Below are positions 7,641-17,899 of a stretch of 64,000 nucleotides of DNA, in pieces. Source of the DNA: Parabacteroides sp. 52 (GTDB taxonomy: Bacteria; Bacteroidota; Bacteroidia; Bacteroidales; Tannerellaceae); NCBI RefSeq assembly GCF_010500925.1, contig NZ_QVMG01000001.1:62001-126000 (forward strand), written 5' to 3'. Position 1 is the stretch's first letter; every line of letters begins with the position of its first letter. The notes below the pieces were generated by a model. That model was not told the origin of the DNA and ran no database searches. It saw only the letters and a list, made by a program, of their open reading frames with translations. The translations under genes and the position numbers were made by a program.

Positions 7641-9215
7641 ATGAGAAAGAGGGAGACAGGTGTTTTTATTATTTGCTTTATCAGTGCGTTCCTGTGGATG
7701 TCGTGTTCTTCTAAACCGAAAACTGCCATTCAACAACGGAGCAATGAATTGAGAAGAAGTTCACCTGCCTCACAGGGTGTTGCGACAGAGGGGATTTTGC
7801 GTTTTCTGGAGGCGGTTGATAAGGAACAACTGGAATTGCATAGTTTCATGTTATTACGCCATGGGAGGATTATTACGGAAGCCTGGTGGTATCCGTATCG
7901 TTCCGATATGAATCACATCATGCATTCTGTAAGTAAAACATTGACTTCTACGGCCATTGGTTTCGCTGTAAATGAAAATCTACTGACTGTAGACGATGCC
8001 GTTATCTCTTTCTTCCCGCAGGATCTGCCGGCGGATATATCTCCCCATCTTTCAGCTTTGACAGTGAAGCATTTATTGACAATGACAGTCGGTAATGAAC
8101 AGCCTCCTGTTTTTACAAAAGAAGAAGACAATTGGGTGAAATCATTTCTGTCCACCCCTATACCTAATGAACCAGGCAGTCGCTTTCAATACAGTAGTTA
8201 TGCTACGTATATTTTATCGGCTATTATCCAAAAGCTAACGGGTGAATCTGTCTTGGATTATCTGAAACCTCGATTATTGATCCCTTTAGGTATCGATACT
8301 ATGCAATGGGAAGTAGATAACCGGGGTATAAATACAGGAGGTTGGGGAGTACGTATGAAAACAATAGATATGGCTCGGTTGGGACAGTTCTATCTGCAAA
8401 AAGGGAAATGGCAAGGTGTGCAGCTTCTGCCAGAATCCTGGATTGAAGAAGCCACCACGGCCCATATTTATCAAAAACCGGACCGGACACCGGAGGAAAA
8501 TGCGAATGACGACGGGGCACAAGGTTATGGTTACCAGATATGGCGATCAACACACGATGCTTACCGGGCGGATGGGGCAAGAGGACAATTGATTGTTGTG
8601 CTTCCGGAGAAAGATGCCGTAATCGTTACCACGGCCAATGAACCCAATATGCATCGGATAATGAAATTGATGTGGGAACATCTTATCCCTGTCATGTTCG
8701 ATTATAACCTGGACAGTGATGAGATGAGCAATGAAATGCTTATCAGCAGCATTTCCTCTTTGCAATTGCCTCCTCCTTATCATACACCCGATAGTCTTTT
8801 GCCCTTGAAAAATGTATCTTACTCTTTCCATATGGAACCGAATCAAGAAGGGATTCAGAAGGTCTCTTTTGTTTTCAAGGAAGATGGAGATATTCTACTG
8901 ACATTATATAAAGAGGGAAAAGAGTATGAACTGCCTTTTGGCTGGGATGTATGGCGATATGGAGAAACGGAAAAGACAGGCCCTTATTATCTGAATAAAC
9001 GGCGGATTCCTACCGGTTTATCTCCATTCAAGGTGACCGGTTATGGGAGTTGGATACATGCTAATCAGTTAAACCTACGTTTACTCTATCTGACAGAATC
9101 GCATTATGAAAATTACAGGTGCTCCTTTATGAATAACCAGGTTGTCATTCATCTTACAAACAGTGAACAATCCAATGCACGTATAATAGAACTAAAAGGA
9201 ATAAGGGAGGAATAA
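7641..9215 (+). CDS. Serine hydrolase lipoprotein, class C beta-lactamase/penicillin-binding fold
   Basis: A lipoprotein signal ends with the lipobox WMSC at about residue 20-23. The beta-lactamase-related domain (about 35-365) has the SxxK nucleophile motif in HSVSKTLTS and a Tyr-Ser-Ser second motif (FQYSSYATY); a C-terminal domain of about 160 residues follows. Members cleave esters, amides or peptidoglycan-type peptides; the substrate here is unknown. An in-frame ATG at 7593 would start inside the upstream gene and spoil the signal peptide, so 7641 is preferred. Coupled by a 5-nt gap to the fusion phosphatase. Confidence 0.88.
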   Translation: MRKRETGVFIICFISAFLWMSCSSKPKTAIQQRSNELRRSSPASQGVATEGILRFLEAVDKEQLELHSFMLLRHGRIITEAWWYPYRSDMNHIMHSVSKTLTSTAIGFAVNENLLTVDDAVISFFPQDLPADISPHLSALTVKHLLTMTVGNEQPPVFTKEEDNWVKSFLSTPIPNEPGSRFQYSSYATYILSAIIQKLTGESVLDYLKPRLLIPLGIDTMQWEVDNRGINTGGWGVRMKTIDMARLGQFYLQKGKWQGVQLLPESWIEEATTAHIYQKPDRTPEENANDDGAQGYGYQIWRSTHDAYRADGARGQLIVVLPEKDAVIVTTANEPNMHRIMKLMWEHLIPVMFDYNLDSDEMSNEMLISSISSLQLPPPYHTPDSLLPLKNVSYSFHMEPNQEGIQKVSFVFKEDGDILLTLYKEGKEYELPFGWDVWRYGETEKTGPYYLNKRRIPTGLSPFKVTGYGSWIHANQLNLRLLYLTESHYENYRCSFMNNQVVIHLTNSEQSNARIIELKGIREE

Positions 9216-9257
9216 GAATCCGGTTTGTTTTTCTTCTGCAAATCAAGAATTATCTTA

Positions 9258-9265
9258 TATCTTTG
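9258..9265 (+). promoter_or_regulatory. TAnnTTTG promoter box for aspS
   Basis: TATCTTTG matches the -7 box. The predicted leader is about 80 nt to the aspS ATG at 9348. Confidence 0.4.
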
Positions 9266-9347
9266 CAACTTCCTGTTTTTGACATGAAATGCGTTGCAAC
9301 AGTCTGTCGAAAAGGGATAAAATAAATAGAAATATACTTAAAATAAT

Positions 9348-11105
9348 ATGTACAGAACAAGAACATGTGGCGATTTACGCCTGACTGATGAAGGATTAGA
9401 AGTAGTACTGGCTGGTTGGGTACAACGAAGCCGTAAAATGGGTGGTATGACGTTTGTGGATATCCGTGACCGATATGGTATTACCCAATTGGTTTTTAAT
9501 CAGGAAGTAAATGCTCCACTCTGTGAACAGGCGAATAAATTAGGACGTGAATATGTCATTCAGGTAACAGGGGTTGTGCGGGAACGTTCAAGTAAAAATG
9601 CCCATATGCCAACAGGAGAAATCGAATTGATCGTTTCGGACCTGACAGTACTGAACGCAGCGATAACACCTCCTTTTACGATAGAAGATGAGACAGACGG
9701 AGGTGATGATATCCGTATGAAATATCGTTACCTGGACTTACGCCGTAATACCGTACGAGCCAATATGGAACTCCGTCATAAGATGACAATTGCTGTTCGT
9801 CAATACCTGGATGAACAAGGTTTTTTGGAAGTGGAAACACCTATACTTGTTAATTCCACACCGGAAGGAGCCCGCGACTTTGTCGTACCTTCGCGTATGA
9901 ACCCGGGACAGTTTTATGCCTTGCCACAATCACCTCAGACACTGAAACAGCTGTTGATGGTTTCCGGTTTTGACCGTTATTTTCAAATCGTAAAATGTTT
10001 TCGTGATGAAGACTTACGCGCAGACCGTCAACCGGAGTTTACGCAGATAGACTGTGAAATGAGTTTTGTTGAGCAGGAAGATGTCTTGCACTTATTTGAA
10101 GGTATGTCCAAATATCTTTTCAAAACAATCCGAGGGGTTGAACTAAAGGATCCATTTGTACGTATGACCTGGCATGATGCGATGAAATATTATGGCAGTG
10201 ATAAGCCGGACTTGCGTTTTGGAATGCCTTTTGTCGAGTTGATGGATATTATGCAGGGACATGGTTTCTCCGTGTTTGATAATGCAGCTTATGTGGGTGG
10301 TATATGCGCCGAAGGTGCTGCCGGTTATACCCGTAAGCAACTGGATAGCCTGACCGAATTTGTAAAACGCCCTCAGATTGGTGCCAAAGGAATGGTATAC
10401 GCACGGGTGGAAGAAGATGGCAGTGTTAAATCGAGTGTGGATAAATTTTATTCACAGGAAACCTTACAAAAGATGAAAGCTGCTTTTGGAGCTAAACCAG
10501 GAGACTTGATACTGATTCTTTCGGGCGATGATAGTATGAAAACACGGAAACAGTTGAACGAACTTCGTCTTGAAATGGGTAACCAATTGGGACTTCGGGA
10601 TAAGAATCAGTTTGTGTGTTTGTGGGTCGTTGATTTCCCTTTGTTTGAATATAGCGAAGAGGATCAACGTTTCTATGCGATGCACCATCCGTTTACTTCG
10701 CCTAAACTGGAGGATATTCCTTTGTTGGATACAAATCCCGGAGCCGTTCGGGCAAATGCCTATGATATGGTAATCAACGGTGTGGAAGTAGGAGGAGGAT
10801 CTATCCGTATCCATGATAGCGAACTGCAAAATAAGATGTTTAAATTGCTTGGATTCACTCCGGAAAAAGCAGATGAACAATTTGGATTCTTAATGAATGC
10901 ATTCAAATATGGTGCACCGCCTCATGGAGGACTGGCTTATGGTTTGGATCGCTGGGTATCTTTATTTGCCGGATTGGATTCTATCCGTGACTGTATCGCA
11001 TTCCCGAAAAACAACTCTGGACGGGATGTTATGCTGGATGCTCCTTCTTTTATTGATGAATCGCAATTGAAAGAACTCAATTTGACAGTAAATTGTGAAG
11101 AATAA
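9348..11105 (+). CDS. aspS: Aspartate--tRNA ligase
   Basis: Charges tRNA-Asp in the cytoplasm. The 585-residue bacterial-type enzyme has an N-terminal OB anticodon-binding domain (about 15-105, with [19 protein letters not shown]), the class II core (motif 2 [18 protein letters not shown], motif 3 GLAYGLDRW) and the GAD insertion (about 285-410). Start and length agree with the family. The Nif3, zinc-ribbon and tilS genes follow on the same strand with short gaps (61, 1 and 62 nt) and may be co-transcribed. Confidence 0.97.
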   Translation: MYRTRTCGDLRLTDEGLEVVLAGWVQRSRKMGGMTFVDIRDRYGITQLVFNQEVNAPLCEQANKLGREYVIQVTGVVRERSSKNAHMPTGEIELIVSDLTVLNAAITPPFTIEDETDGGDDIRMKYRYLDLRRNTVRANMELRHKMTIAVRQYLDEQGFLEVETPILVNSTPEGARDFVVPSRMNPGQFYALPQSPQTLKQLLMVSGFDRYFQIVKCFRDEDLRADRQPEFTQIDCEMSFVEQEDVLHLFEGMSKYLFKTIRGVELKDPFVRMTWHDAMKYYGSDKPDLRFGMPFVELMDIMQGHGFSVFDNAAYVGGICAEGAAGYTRKQLDSLTEFVKRPQIGAKGMVYARVEEDGSVKSSVDKFYSQETLQKMKAAFGAKPGDLILILSGDDSMKTRKQLNELRLEMGNQLGLRDKNQFVCLWVVDFPLFEYSEEDQRFYAMHHPFTSPKLEDIPLLDTNPGAVRANAYDMVINGVEVGGGSIRIHDSELQNKMFKLLGFTPEKADEQFGFLMNAFKYGAPPHGGLAYGLDRWVSLFAGLDSIRDCIAFPKNNSGRDVMLDAPSFIDESQLKELNLTVNCEE

Positions 11106-11166
11106 ACGAATTGTACAACTTTCAAATGCATCTTTGATAGTTTATAATTAACAATTAATACATTGT

Positions 11167-12264
11167 ATGTTAAAGGTCAAGGATATACTGAATGAAATAG
11201 AACGTTTTGCACCGCTACCGTTGCAAGAGGACTTTGACAATGCAGGAATACAGGTGGGAGATGTAAATCAACTGGCCACTGGAGTATTATTATGCCTGGA
11301 TGTTACCGAAGCAGTGATAGAGGAAGCGATAGAAAAAGAGTGCAACCTGATCATTTCTCATCATCCCTTGGCCTTTAAACCTTTTAAATCACTGAAAGGA
11401 TCAACTTATATTGAACGTTGCCTGATCAAAGCCTGCAAATATGACCTGGTTGTATATGCAGCACATACCAACCTGGACAATGCCATTGGCGGAGTCAATT
11501 ATCGGTTGGCTGAAAGGATCGGGTTGCAAAATATACGTATTTTGAGTCCGCAGAAAGGTGTTTTACTGAAACTCGTGACTTTTGTTCCCACATCTCATGC
11601 CGAATTTGTTCGAACCGCTTTGTTTAAAGCGGGAGCGGGGAATATCGGGAATTATGACTCCTGCAGTTTTAATTTGGAGGGGGACGGGTCTTACCGGGCC
11701 AAAGAAGCTGCTCATCCTTTCCGGGGAGAAATCGGTGAACTACATTTGGAACAGGAAGTTCGGATTGAAACCATTCTGCCGGCATATAAAAGAATGGCAG
11801 TCACACGGGCTTTACGCTCTGTGCATCCTTACGAGGAACCGGCTTTTGATTTCTATCCCTTAAGTAATACTTGGGAACAGGCTGGCTCAGGTGTAGTAGG
11901 GGAGTTGCCGAGAGAAGAAGATGAATTGATATTCTTGCAACGAATAAAAGATTTATTTGATGTTCAATGTATTAAACATTCCAGTCTGACAGGCAAACCT
12001 ATCCGTGAAGTAGCTTTATGTGGAGGGAGTGGAGCTTTTCTTATCAAAGAAGCAATTGCTTATGGTGCAGATGTTTTCATAACAGGAGAAGCGAAATACA
12101 ACGACTTTTTTGATGTTGAAGACCGCATCTTATTGGCTGTGATCGGTCATTATGAGTCTGAGGTCTGTACAAAAGAAATATTTTATAACATCATATCAAA
12201 AAAATTTCCTACCTTTGCAGTGCATTTTTCAAATGTTAATTCAAACCCAGTAAAATATTTATAG
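11167..12264 (+). CDS. Nif3-like dinuclear metal-centre protein
   Basis: The 365-residue protein matches the long NIF3/YqfO form, in which a PII-like insert (about 130-230) sits inside the metal-binding core. Metal ligands are visible in NLIISHHPLAFKP, YAAHTNLDNA and GHYESE near the C terminus. Members form hexamers and have been called GTP cyclohydrolase I type 2 homologues, but the reaction is not settled. The stop is one base before the next ATG, so translation of the two genes is probably coupled. Confidence 0.9.
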   Translation: MLKVKDILNEIERFAPLPLQEDFDNAGIQVGDVNQLATGVLLCLDVTEAVIEEAIEKECNLIISHHPLAFKPFKSLKGSTYIERCLIKACKYDLVVYAAHTNLDNAIGGVNYRLAERIGLQNIRILSPQKGVLLKLVTFVPTSHAEFVRTALFKAGAGNIGNYDSCSFNLEGDGSYRAKEAAHPFRGEIGELHLEQEVRIETILPAYKRMAVTRALRSVHPYEEPAFDFYPLSNTWEQAGSGVVGELPREEDELIFLQRIKDLFDVQCIKHSSLTGKPIREVALCGGSGAFLIKEAIAYGADVFITGEAKYNDFFDVEDRILLAVIGHYESEVCTKEIFYNIISKKFPTFAVHFSNVNSNPVKYL

Positions 12265-12265
12265 A

Positions 12266-13033
12266 ATGGCTACAGACAAACAATCAGCTGAAAAAGAGTA
12301 TACAGTTGAAGAAAAGCTTTCTACACTGTATCAGCTTCAGACGATGATGACTGAAATTGATAAAATCAAGACGCTTCGCGGTGAATTGCCTTTGGAGGTT
12401 CAAGACCTGGAAGATGAGATTGCAGGGCTGGAAACTCGTCTTTTTAATTACCAAGCTGATATAAAAGAATATGAATCTGCCTCGGTACAACAAAAAAATA
12501 AAATTACGGAATCGACAGCTTTAATTGAAAAATATAAATCACAGCTGGATAATGTTCGTAATAACCGTGAATTTGATAATCTGTCCAAAGAAATAGAATT
12601 TCAGGGATTGGAAATAGAATTTTCGGAAAAGAAAATCAAAGAATATACAGAGCTTAACAACATAAAGAAAGGAGAGATCGCTCAACTGACAGAGATACTG
12701 GATGGCCGTAAAGCTGATTTAGTACAGAAAAAAAATGAATTGGAAGAGATTATTTCCGAAACCAAACAGGAAGAAGAAAAGTTACGTGAAAAAGCTAAAA
12801 AGCTGGAAGTGACTGTTGAGCCCCGTTTGTTGACTGCTTTCAAACGTATCCGTAAAGGTGCCCGTAACGGTTTGGCTGTTGTCTATATTCAACGAGATGC
12901 TTGTGGAGGTTGTTTCAATAAGATTCCTCCTCAGAAACAAATGGACATCAAGTTGAGAAAAAAAGTCATTGTCTGTGAGTATTGCGGTCGTATCATGATC
13001 GATCCCGAACTGGCAGGAGTGGAAGAAGCATAA
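12266..13033 (+). CDS. Coiled-coil protein with C4-type zinc ribbon
   Basis: The 255-residue protein has a long coiled coil at about 15-195 (heptads rich in Glu, Lys and Leu), then a C-terminal zinc ribbon with the cysteine pairs CGGC and CEYC. It belongs to the family of paired-coil zinc-ribbon proteins that sit next to Nif3 proteins in many bacteria. One suggested role is in translation or RNA binding; nothing in this window tests it. It starts one base after the Nif3 stop. Confidence 0.88.
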   Translation: MATDKQSAEKEYTVEEKLSTLYQLQTMMTEIDKIKTLRGELPLEVQDLEDEIAGLETRLFNYQADIKEYESASVQQKNKITESTALIEKYKSQLDNVRNNREFDNLSKEIEFQGLEIEFSEKKIKEYTELNNIKKGEIAQLTEILDGRKADLVQKKNELEEIISETKQEEEKLREKAKKLEVTVEPRLLTAFKRIRKGARNGLAVVYIQRDACGGCFNKIPPQKQMDIKLRKKVIVCEYCGRIMIDPELAGVEEA

Positions 13034-13095
13034 AATAGAATTATATATATAAACATATAGGGGTACATTGTATCCCTATATTTGTTTTAAGCAAA

Positions 13096-14424
13096 ATGAT
13101 AAAAACCGTCCGTACATATATCCATAAATACAAGCTGCTTTCAGCAAAGGAACCGGTATTGGTTGGATTAAGTGGGGGAGCTGACTCGGTTGCTCTCTTG
13201 GCGGTTTTAGTCCGTTTAGGATATACCTGTATGGCCATTCATTGTAATTTTCATCTACGGGGAGAAGAGTCGGATCGGGATGAACGTTTTGCCCGGGAAT
13301 TTGCCGAAAATATAGGGGTCCCTTTTTATAAAACCGACTTTGATACGACCTCTTATGCTAAAGAAAAGCATATTTCTATTGAGATGGCGGCACGGGAACT
13401 GCGTTATCAATGGTTTGAGGAGATGCGTTTCACGTTGAAAGCGCAGGCTATTGCTGTGGCCCATCATCGGGATGACAATATAGAAACTGTTCTTATGAAC
13501 CTGATCCGGGGATCCGGTATTCGGGGGATGCGAGGGATTAAACCTCGGAACGGATATATCGTTCGTCCCCTGTTGACGGTAAGCCGCGAAGAGATTATCT
13601 TTTGGTTATTACAGGAAAATTACACCTATATCACAGACAGCAGCAATCTTTCGGATGTTTATACACGTAATTACATTCGCCTGGAAATACTTCCTGCCTT
13701 GGAGAAGATCAATCCTTCGGTTCGAGAAACAATTCGTCGGACAACGGAGCATTTAGCTACCGTTGATGAAATATATCAATACGTAATAAAAGAGGCCAGA
13801 GAGAAAGTGATCACTACTGATAACCATGTATCCATCCCTCTGTTGTTACAATATCCTTCCCCTAAAACCGTCTTATACGAGCTACTAAAACCTTATGGAT
13901 TCAATCGTATTCTCTGCAATGAGATATATGAATCTCTGAATAAAACATCGGGGAAATTGTTTTTCTCTTCTGATTTTCGGTTAATTAAAGACCGTGATTA
14001 TTTATTAATCACACCAATTGCCGCACATCCTGTTTTAGAAACCTATACAGTAACAGAAGAAAACAAAAACTCTCTGCCGGTTAAACTTTCCTGGCAAGAA
14101 ACTGTTTTGTCTAAAGAATTTGTGATTGAAAAAGAAAAAGATACGGCTTATTTTGATTTGAATAAGCTCCATTTCCCTTTGACCTTACGTCGTTGGCAGA
14201 AAGGAGATTGGTTTGTTCCCTTTGGAATGTCAGGCCGCAAAAAACTAAGTGATTACTTTTCCAATCAGAAGTTTAGCCTGCAACAAAAAGAAGATGTTTG
14301 GTTGTTATGCAGCGGGAAAGATATTATTTGGATTGTAGGAGAAAGAAGCGATAACCGTTTTCGCATCAATAAAGAGACAAAGCAGGTCCTTCGCGTAAAA
14401 AAAACGATCAAAAGGTATGACTAA
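13096..14424 (+). CDS. tilS: tRNA(Ile)-lysidine synthetase
   Basis: Converts the wobble cytidine of the CAU-anticodon tRNA-Ile to lysidine so that it reads AUA. The PP-loop ATP site SGGADS is at residues 26-31 and HHRDDNIETVLMNLIRGSGIRG carries the catalytic motif in parts HRDDN and RGSGIRG. A substrate-binding C-terminal domain is present (GRKKLSDYFSNQKF). The 442-residue length is normal. It follows the zinc-ribbon gene by 62 nt and is followed by the long rho leader. Confidence 0.95.
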   Translation: MIKTVRTYIHKYKLLSAKEPVLVGLSGGADSVALLAVLVRLGYTCMAIHCNFHLRGEESDRDERFAREFAENIGVPFYKTDFDTTSYAKEKHISIEMAARELRYQWFEEMRFTLKAQAIAVAHHRDDNIETVLMNLIRGSGIRGMRGIKPRNGYIVRPLLTVSREEIIFWLLQENYTYITDSSNLSDVYTRNYIRLEILPALEKINPSVRETIRRTTEHLATVDEIYQYVIKEAREKVITTDNHVSIPLLLQYPSPKTVLYELLKPYGFNRILCNEIYESLNKTSGKLFFSSDFRLIKDRDYLLITPIAAHPVLETYTVTEENKNSLPVKLSWQETVLSKEFVIEKEKDTAYFDLNKLHFPLTLRRWQKGDWFVPFGMSGRKKLSDYFSNQKFSLQQKEDVWLLCSGKDIIWIVGERSDNRFRINKETKQVLRVKKTIKRYD

Positions 14425-14437
14425 TTGAAAAAGTTTA

Positions 14438-14607
14438 TACATTTGCACAGATTTACTTCACAGATATGTCGCTAATGTGTCAAATTAGTTGAACATTTCG
14501 ATTATACATGGAAAATATTAATAATTTATTTATTTAAAAGATACAATTACGTGCGCTTAAAAGGTTAAGTAGGCCTTCGTACGTCTTATCATTATTTACT
14601 TCGCATT
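14438..14607 (+). promoter_or_regulatory. rho promoter box and long leader
   Basis: TACATTTG at 14438-14445, 13 nt after the tilS stop, matches the -7 box and would give a leader of nearly 160 nt for rho. The leader is AT-rich and holds a small inverted repeat (CTTAA at 14556, TTAAG at 14565). Rho genes are often autoregulated through their leaders; that this one is so is inference. Confidence 0.4.
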
Positions 14608-16587
14608 ATGCAGAAATACAACATTTTAGAACTAAATGAAAAACTCCTTCCCGAATTACAAACGATTGCGGAAGAGTTAGGTATTAAAAAAATCAGCAGC
14701 TTAAAGAAAGAAGAACTTGTCTATCGAATCCTTGACGAACAAGCCATTTCATTAGCCGGTATTCAGGTTGAAAAAGAAAAAGAAAAAGAAGCCAAAAAAG
14801 CCGTAGACCGGGCTAAAAAAGGGACAACTAAAACAGCTGCAAAAACAACTAAAACGCCCAAAAGTAAAACAGAAACTGCCACTTCGCCCCAAGCAGCAGA
14901 AAAGAAAACAACACCTGCTGACAACAAAGAGGCAGAAGTTGTTGCCGACAAGAAAAAGAGAACCCGTATAGAAAAGAAAGAAAAGGTAGTGGCAGCTGTA
15001 ATACCGGCAAGTGACAAAGAGACACCCAAGGTGATAAAAACAGAACCTGTTACAGAGAAAAAAGTAATACTCAAAAAACCGGTAGTAGCTAAAGAAAAAA
15101 AAGAAGAAGAACAACAACAACTCTCTCTGCTTCCGACTTTAGAAGAACCGGAATTAAAAGCAAGCCCGGAAGAACCCAAACAAGAAGTTGTCGAATCGGA
15201 AACAACAACACCCGAAACAGCTCCGAAAGAAGGAGAAGCCAAACGAGTTGTCTTCCGTCACCCGGATGCAAAATCTGTACTTGATCAGATATTTCCTTTC
15301 TCATCATCTACCCCTACAAAGGCAGAACCTAAGCGTGCGGTAGAAAATGAACCGGCTCAACCGGCTAATACAGGGAACAAACAACATAATAAAAACGGAC
15401 AACAACATAATAAGAATACAAACAACAATCAACAGTCTCAGGAAAAGGCCTATGAATTTGATGGCATTCTGATTGGTACAGGAGTGTTGGAAATGATGCA
15501 GGATGGGTATGGATTCCTTCGTTCGTCCGATTATAATTACTTGACATCTCCAGATGACATATATGTTTCTCAATCACAAATCAAATTGTTTGGATTGCGT
15601 ACCGGGGATGTTGTTGAAGGTCCCATCCGTCCTCCCAAAGAAGGAGAAAAATATTTCCCCTTAGTCAAAGTAGATAAAATAAACGGCCGTACTCCGGAAG
15701 AGGTGCGCGACCGCGTTCCTTTCGATCATTTGACCCCTCTGTTCCCGGATGAAAAATTTATGTTGACAGCCCGTCGTGCACCGAAGGTATACGACAAAAC
15801 AGCGGTACGGGTGGTAGACCTTTTCTCACCTATAGGAAAAGGACAACGTGGACTGATTGTGGCTCAACCCAAGACAGGGAAAACAATGTTGTTGAAAGAT
15901 ATTGCCAATGCCATTGCCGCCAATCATCCGGAGGTATACATGATTATCTTATTGATTGATGAACGTCCGGAGGAAGTAACAGATATGGCTCGTAGCGTGG
16001 ATGCGGAAGTAATCGCTTCTACCTTTGACGAACCGGCAGAACGTCATGTGAAAATAGCAGAGATCGTATTAAACAAGGCCAAACGCATGGTTGAATGTGG
16101 ACACGATGTCGTGATCCTTTTGGACTCTATCACGCGTCTGGCACGTGCCTATAATACCGTGCAACCGGCTTCAGGTAAAGTCCTTTCAGGAGGGGTAGAC
16201 GCAAATGCTTTGCAGAAACCCAAACGTTTCTTTGGAGCTGCCCGTAACATTGAAAACGGAGGTAGCTTGACCATACTGGCGACAGCATTGACAGAGACAG
16301 GCTCTAAGATGGATGATGTGATCTTTGAAGAGTTTAAAGGTACGGGTAATATGGAGTTACAACTTGATCGTAAGCTTTCAAACAAACGTATTTATCCGGC
16401 TGTAGACATTATTGCATCCAGCACCCGCCGGGACGATCTATTGCAAGACGATGCAACAGTAAACCGTATGTGGATACTTCGCAAATACCTGTCAGATATG
16501 AATTCTATCGAAGCGATGGAATTTGTAAAGAAACATATGGAAAATACATCCGACAATATGGAATTCCTTGCATCTATGAATGGATAA
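14608..16587 (+). CDS. rho: Transcription termination factor Rho with a long N-terminal disordered insertion
   Basis: A hexameric RNA-dependent ATPase that ends transcription. At 659 residues it is about 240 longer than E. coli Rho. Residues 1-50 are the Rho N domain. Residues about 55-280 are low complexity, first rich in Lys/Glu/Thr/Ala and then in Asn/Gln ([17 protein letters not shown]). The cold-shock RNA-binding domain spans about 283-365 and the ATPase core follows with Walker A AQPKTGKT near 420 and Walker [17 protein letters not shown]. Long disordered insertions are known in Bacteroides Rho, where they support condensate formation. An intrinsic terminator follows the gene. Confidence 0.97.
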   Translation: MQKYNILELNEKLLPELQTIAEELGIKKISSLKKEELVYRILDEQAISLAGIQVEKEKEKEAKKAVDRAKKGTTKTAAKTTKTPKSKTETATSPQAAEKKTTPADNKEAEVVADKKKRTRIEKKEKVVAAVIPASDKETPKVIKTEPVTEKKVILKKPVVAKEKKEEEQQQLSLLPTLEEPELKASPEEPKQEVVESETTTPETAPKEGEAKRVVFRHPDAKSVLDQIFPFSSSTPTKAEPKRAVENEPAQPANTGNKQHNKNGQQHNKNTNNNQQSQEKAYEFDGILIGTGVLEMMQDGYGFLRSSDYNYLTSPDDIYVSQSQIKLFGLRTGDVVEGPIRPPKEGEKYFPLVKVDKINGRTPEEVRDRVPFDHLTPLFPDEKFMLTARRAPKVYDKTAVRVVDLFSPIGKGQRGLIVAQPKTGKTMLLKDIANAIAANHPEVYMIILLIDERPEEVTDMARSVDAEVIASTFDEPAERHVKIAEIVLNKAKRMVECGHDVVILLDSITRLARAYNTVQPASGKVLSGGVDANALQKPKRFFGAARNIENGGSLTILATALTETGSKMDDVIFEEFKGTGNMELQLDRKLSNKRIYPAVDIIASSTRRDDLLQDDATVNRMWILRKYLSDMNSIEAMEFVKKHMENTSDNMEFLASMNG

Positions 16588-16604
16588 ATGGATTCCTGAT
16601 GCAG

Positions 16605-16645
16605 GAAAAAAAGACCTATTCAACAACTGAATAGGTCTTTTTTTT
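16605..16645 (+). terminator. Intrinsic terminator of rho
   Basis: The stem GACCTATTCA / TGAATAGGTC (10 bp, 5-nt loop) at 16613-16637 is preceded by A residues and followed by eight T residues. Confidence 0.85.
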
Positions 16646-16661
16646 GTTTACATACTCGAAT

Positions 16662-16682
16662 ATGAACAGAAAGCATGTTCAT
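16662..16682. promoter_or_regulatory. Inverted repeat upstream of the small winged-helix gene
   Basis: ATGAACA-N7-TGTTCAT is a perfect 7-bp dyad. It lies about 60-80 bp upstream of a near-match promoter box (TATCTTTA, 16731-16738). An operator role is possible but untested. Confidence 0.3.
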
Positions 16683-16768
16683 AAACATATAAAACACCTG
16701 ATGAATCTTTATTTATTAAGTGATTTTTATTATCTTTAAGCGAACATCAAAATCTTAATATTTACAGT

Positions 16769-16972
16769 ATGATTAAACATGAAGTAGGTCAGTTTGCTGG
16801 TGCTATCTGGCAACTGCTCGTAGAGAGAGAACAAATGTCCATCCGTAAGATTGGAGAAATTACCAGCCTGAGAGAGTCTCGTATTTTTCTAGCATTGGGT
16901 TGGTTGGCTCGTGAAGGTAAAATACAATTCCGTAATCAAGACGGTATCTTGTATGTGAAGTTGATCAATTAA
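16769..16972 (+). CDS. Small winged helix-turn-helix protein (DUF2582 type)
   Basis: The 67-residue protein is essentially one winged helix: WQLLVEREQMSIRKIGEITSL (positions 13-33) supplies the first helices, ESRIFLALGWLAREGKI the recognition helix and KIQFRNQDGILYVKL the wing. Proteins of this size and pattern are common in Bacteroidetes and are annotated as winged-helix DUF2582; their targets are unknown. It is a single-gene unit between two intrinsic terminators. Confidence 0.85.
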   Translation: MIKHEVGQFAGAIWQLLVEREQMSIRKIGEITSLRESRIFLALGWLAREGKIQFRNQDGILYVKLIN

Positions 16973-16992
16973 TCAAGATCAAAACAAGAAAT

Positions 16993-17035
16993 AAAAGCAA
17001 GCCTGAAGAGATCGTTCCTCAGGCTTGCTTTTTTG
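16993..17035 (+). terminator. Intrinsic terminator after the winged-helix gene
   Basis: The stem AAGCAAGCCTGA / TCAGGCTTGCTT, with a 12-nt loop, is followed by a run of T residues. Confidence 0.85.
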
Positions 17036-17119
17036 TTTTCAAAAAGAATGATAATAAAGAAAAAGAAGTATCTCTTTCTTTTTTGCGGGAATTTTCTGTA
17101 AAAGAGAATAACAATACCC

Positions 17120-17127
17120 TACATTTG
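17120..17127 (+). promoter_or_regulatory. TAnnTTTG promoter box for the GDSL hydrolase
   Basis: TACATTTG lies 20 bp before the ATG at 17148 and predicts a leader of about 17 nt. Confidence 0.5.
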
Positions 17128-17147
17128 TACAAAAATTAGATAAAGTC

Positions 17148-17825
17148 ATGAAAAACAAGAAGCAGTGGCTAATACTAGCCTTTAGTTTATGTCTCACCTC
17201 AGGGGTGTTTGCTCAGGAAAAAGACTGGGCGCGTTTCAACCGCTATGCAGAAGCAAACAAAAGTGTAAAGACTCCTTCCAAAGTGGTGTTTATGGGGAAT
17301 TCAATCACAGATGGCTGGTGGCCTGCCGATTCCATGTTTTTTATCAAGAATGATTATATAGACCGGGGGATAGGAGGGCAAACGACTGCCGAGATGTTGG
17401 TTCGTTTTCGTGCCGATGTAATCCAATTAAAACCTCAGGCTGTTGTTATCCTAGCTGGGACAAACGACATTGCACAGAATATCGGTTATATCTCACAAGA
17501 AAATATCTTTGGGAATATTGTCTCTATGGCAGAATTAGCCAAAGCCAATAACATACATGTCATACTCTGCTCCATTTTACCCGTTTACGATTATCCCTGG
17601 CGCAAAGGCTTGGAACCTGCCAATAAAATCATTCAGTTAAACGGATGGCTGAAAGAATATGCTGCTCAAAACGGTTTGAGTTATGTCGATTATCATTCCG
17701 CATTAAAAGATGAACGTAACGGCTTACCTGAAAAATATGCACGAGATGGGGTACATCCCAATTTGGAAGCGTATAAGATTATGGAAGCTCTTGTGCAAGA
17801 AGCCCTGGTCAAGGTGATTAAATAA
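17148..17825 (+). CDS. Secreted SGNH/GDSL-family hydrolase
   Basis: The 225-residue protein has a signal peptide ending at about residue 22 (GVFAQ). The four SGNH blocks are visible: nucleophile Ser in VFMGNSITDGW, Gly in GIGGQTTAEML, Asn in LAGTNDIAQN, and the catalytic Asp/His in DGVHPNLEAY. Such enzymes remove acyl groups from carbohydrates or lipids; the substrate cannot be read. It stands alone, with its own promoter box and a hairpin after the stop. Confidence 0.9.
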   Translation: MKNKKQWLILAFSLCLTSGVFAQEKDWARFNRYAEANKSVKTPSKVVFMGNSITDGWWPADSMFFIKNDYIDRGIGGQTTAEMLVRFRADVIQLKPQAVVILAGTNDIAQNIGYISQENIFGNIVSMAELAKANNIHVILCSILPVYDYPWRKGLEPANKIIQLNGWLKEYAAQNGLSYVDYHSALKDERNGLPEKYARDGVHPNLEAYKIMEALVQEALVKVIK

Positions 17826-17829
17826 TTGC

Positions 17830-17872
17830 CGAAAGGCATGGGCAGTACTGACCATACCGTCCATGCCTTTCG
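17830..17872. terminator. Hairpin between the convergent GDSL and TolC genes
   Basis: CGAAAGGCATGG and CCATGCCTTTCG form a perfect 12-bp stem with a 19-nt loop. There is no strong T run on either strand, so it may be a weak or Rho-assisted bidirectional terminator. Confidence 0.5.
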
Positions 17873-17899
17873 CCTGTAGTGTAGAAAAAATCGAAAATA

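Noticed and set aside
14752..15242. Two minus-strand frames of 122 and 159 codons opposite the rho insertion
   Set aside because: They are Phe/Cys/Ser-rich mirror images of the low-complexity Lys/Glu/Thr/Ala-coding stretch of rho and have no sign of a real gene.
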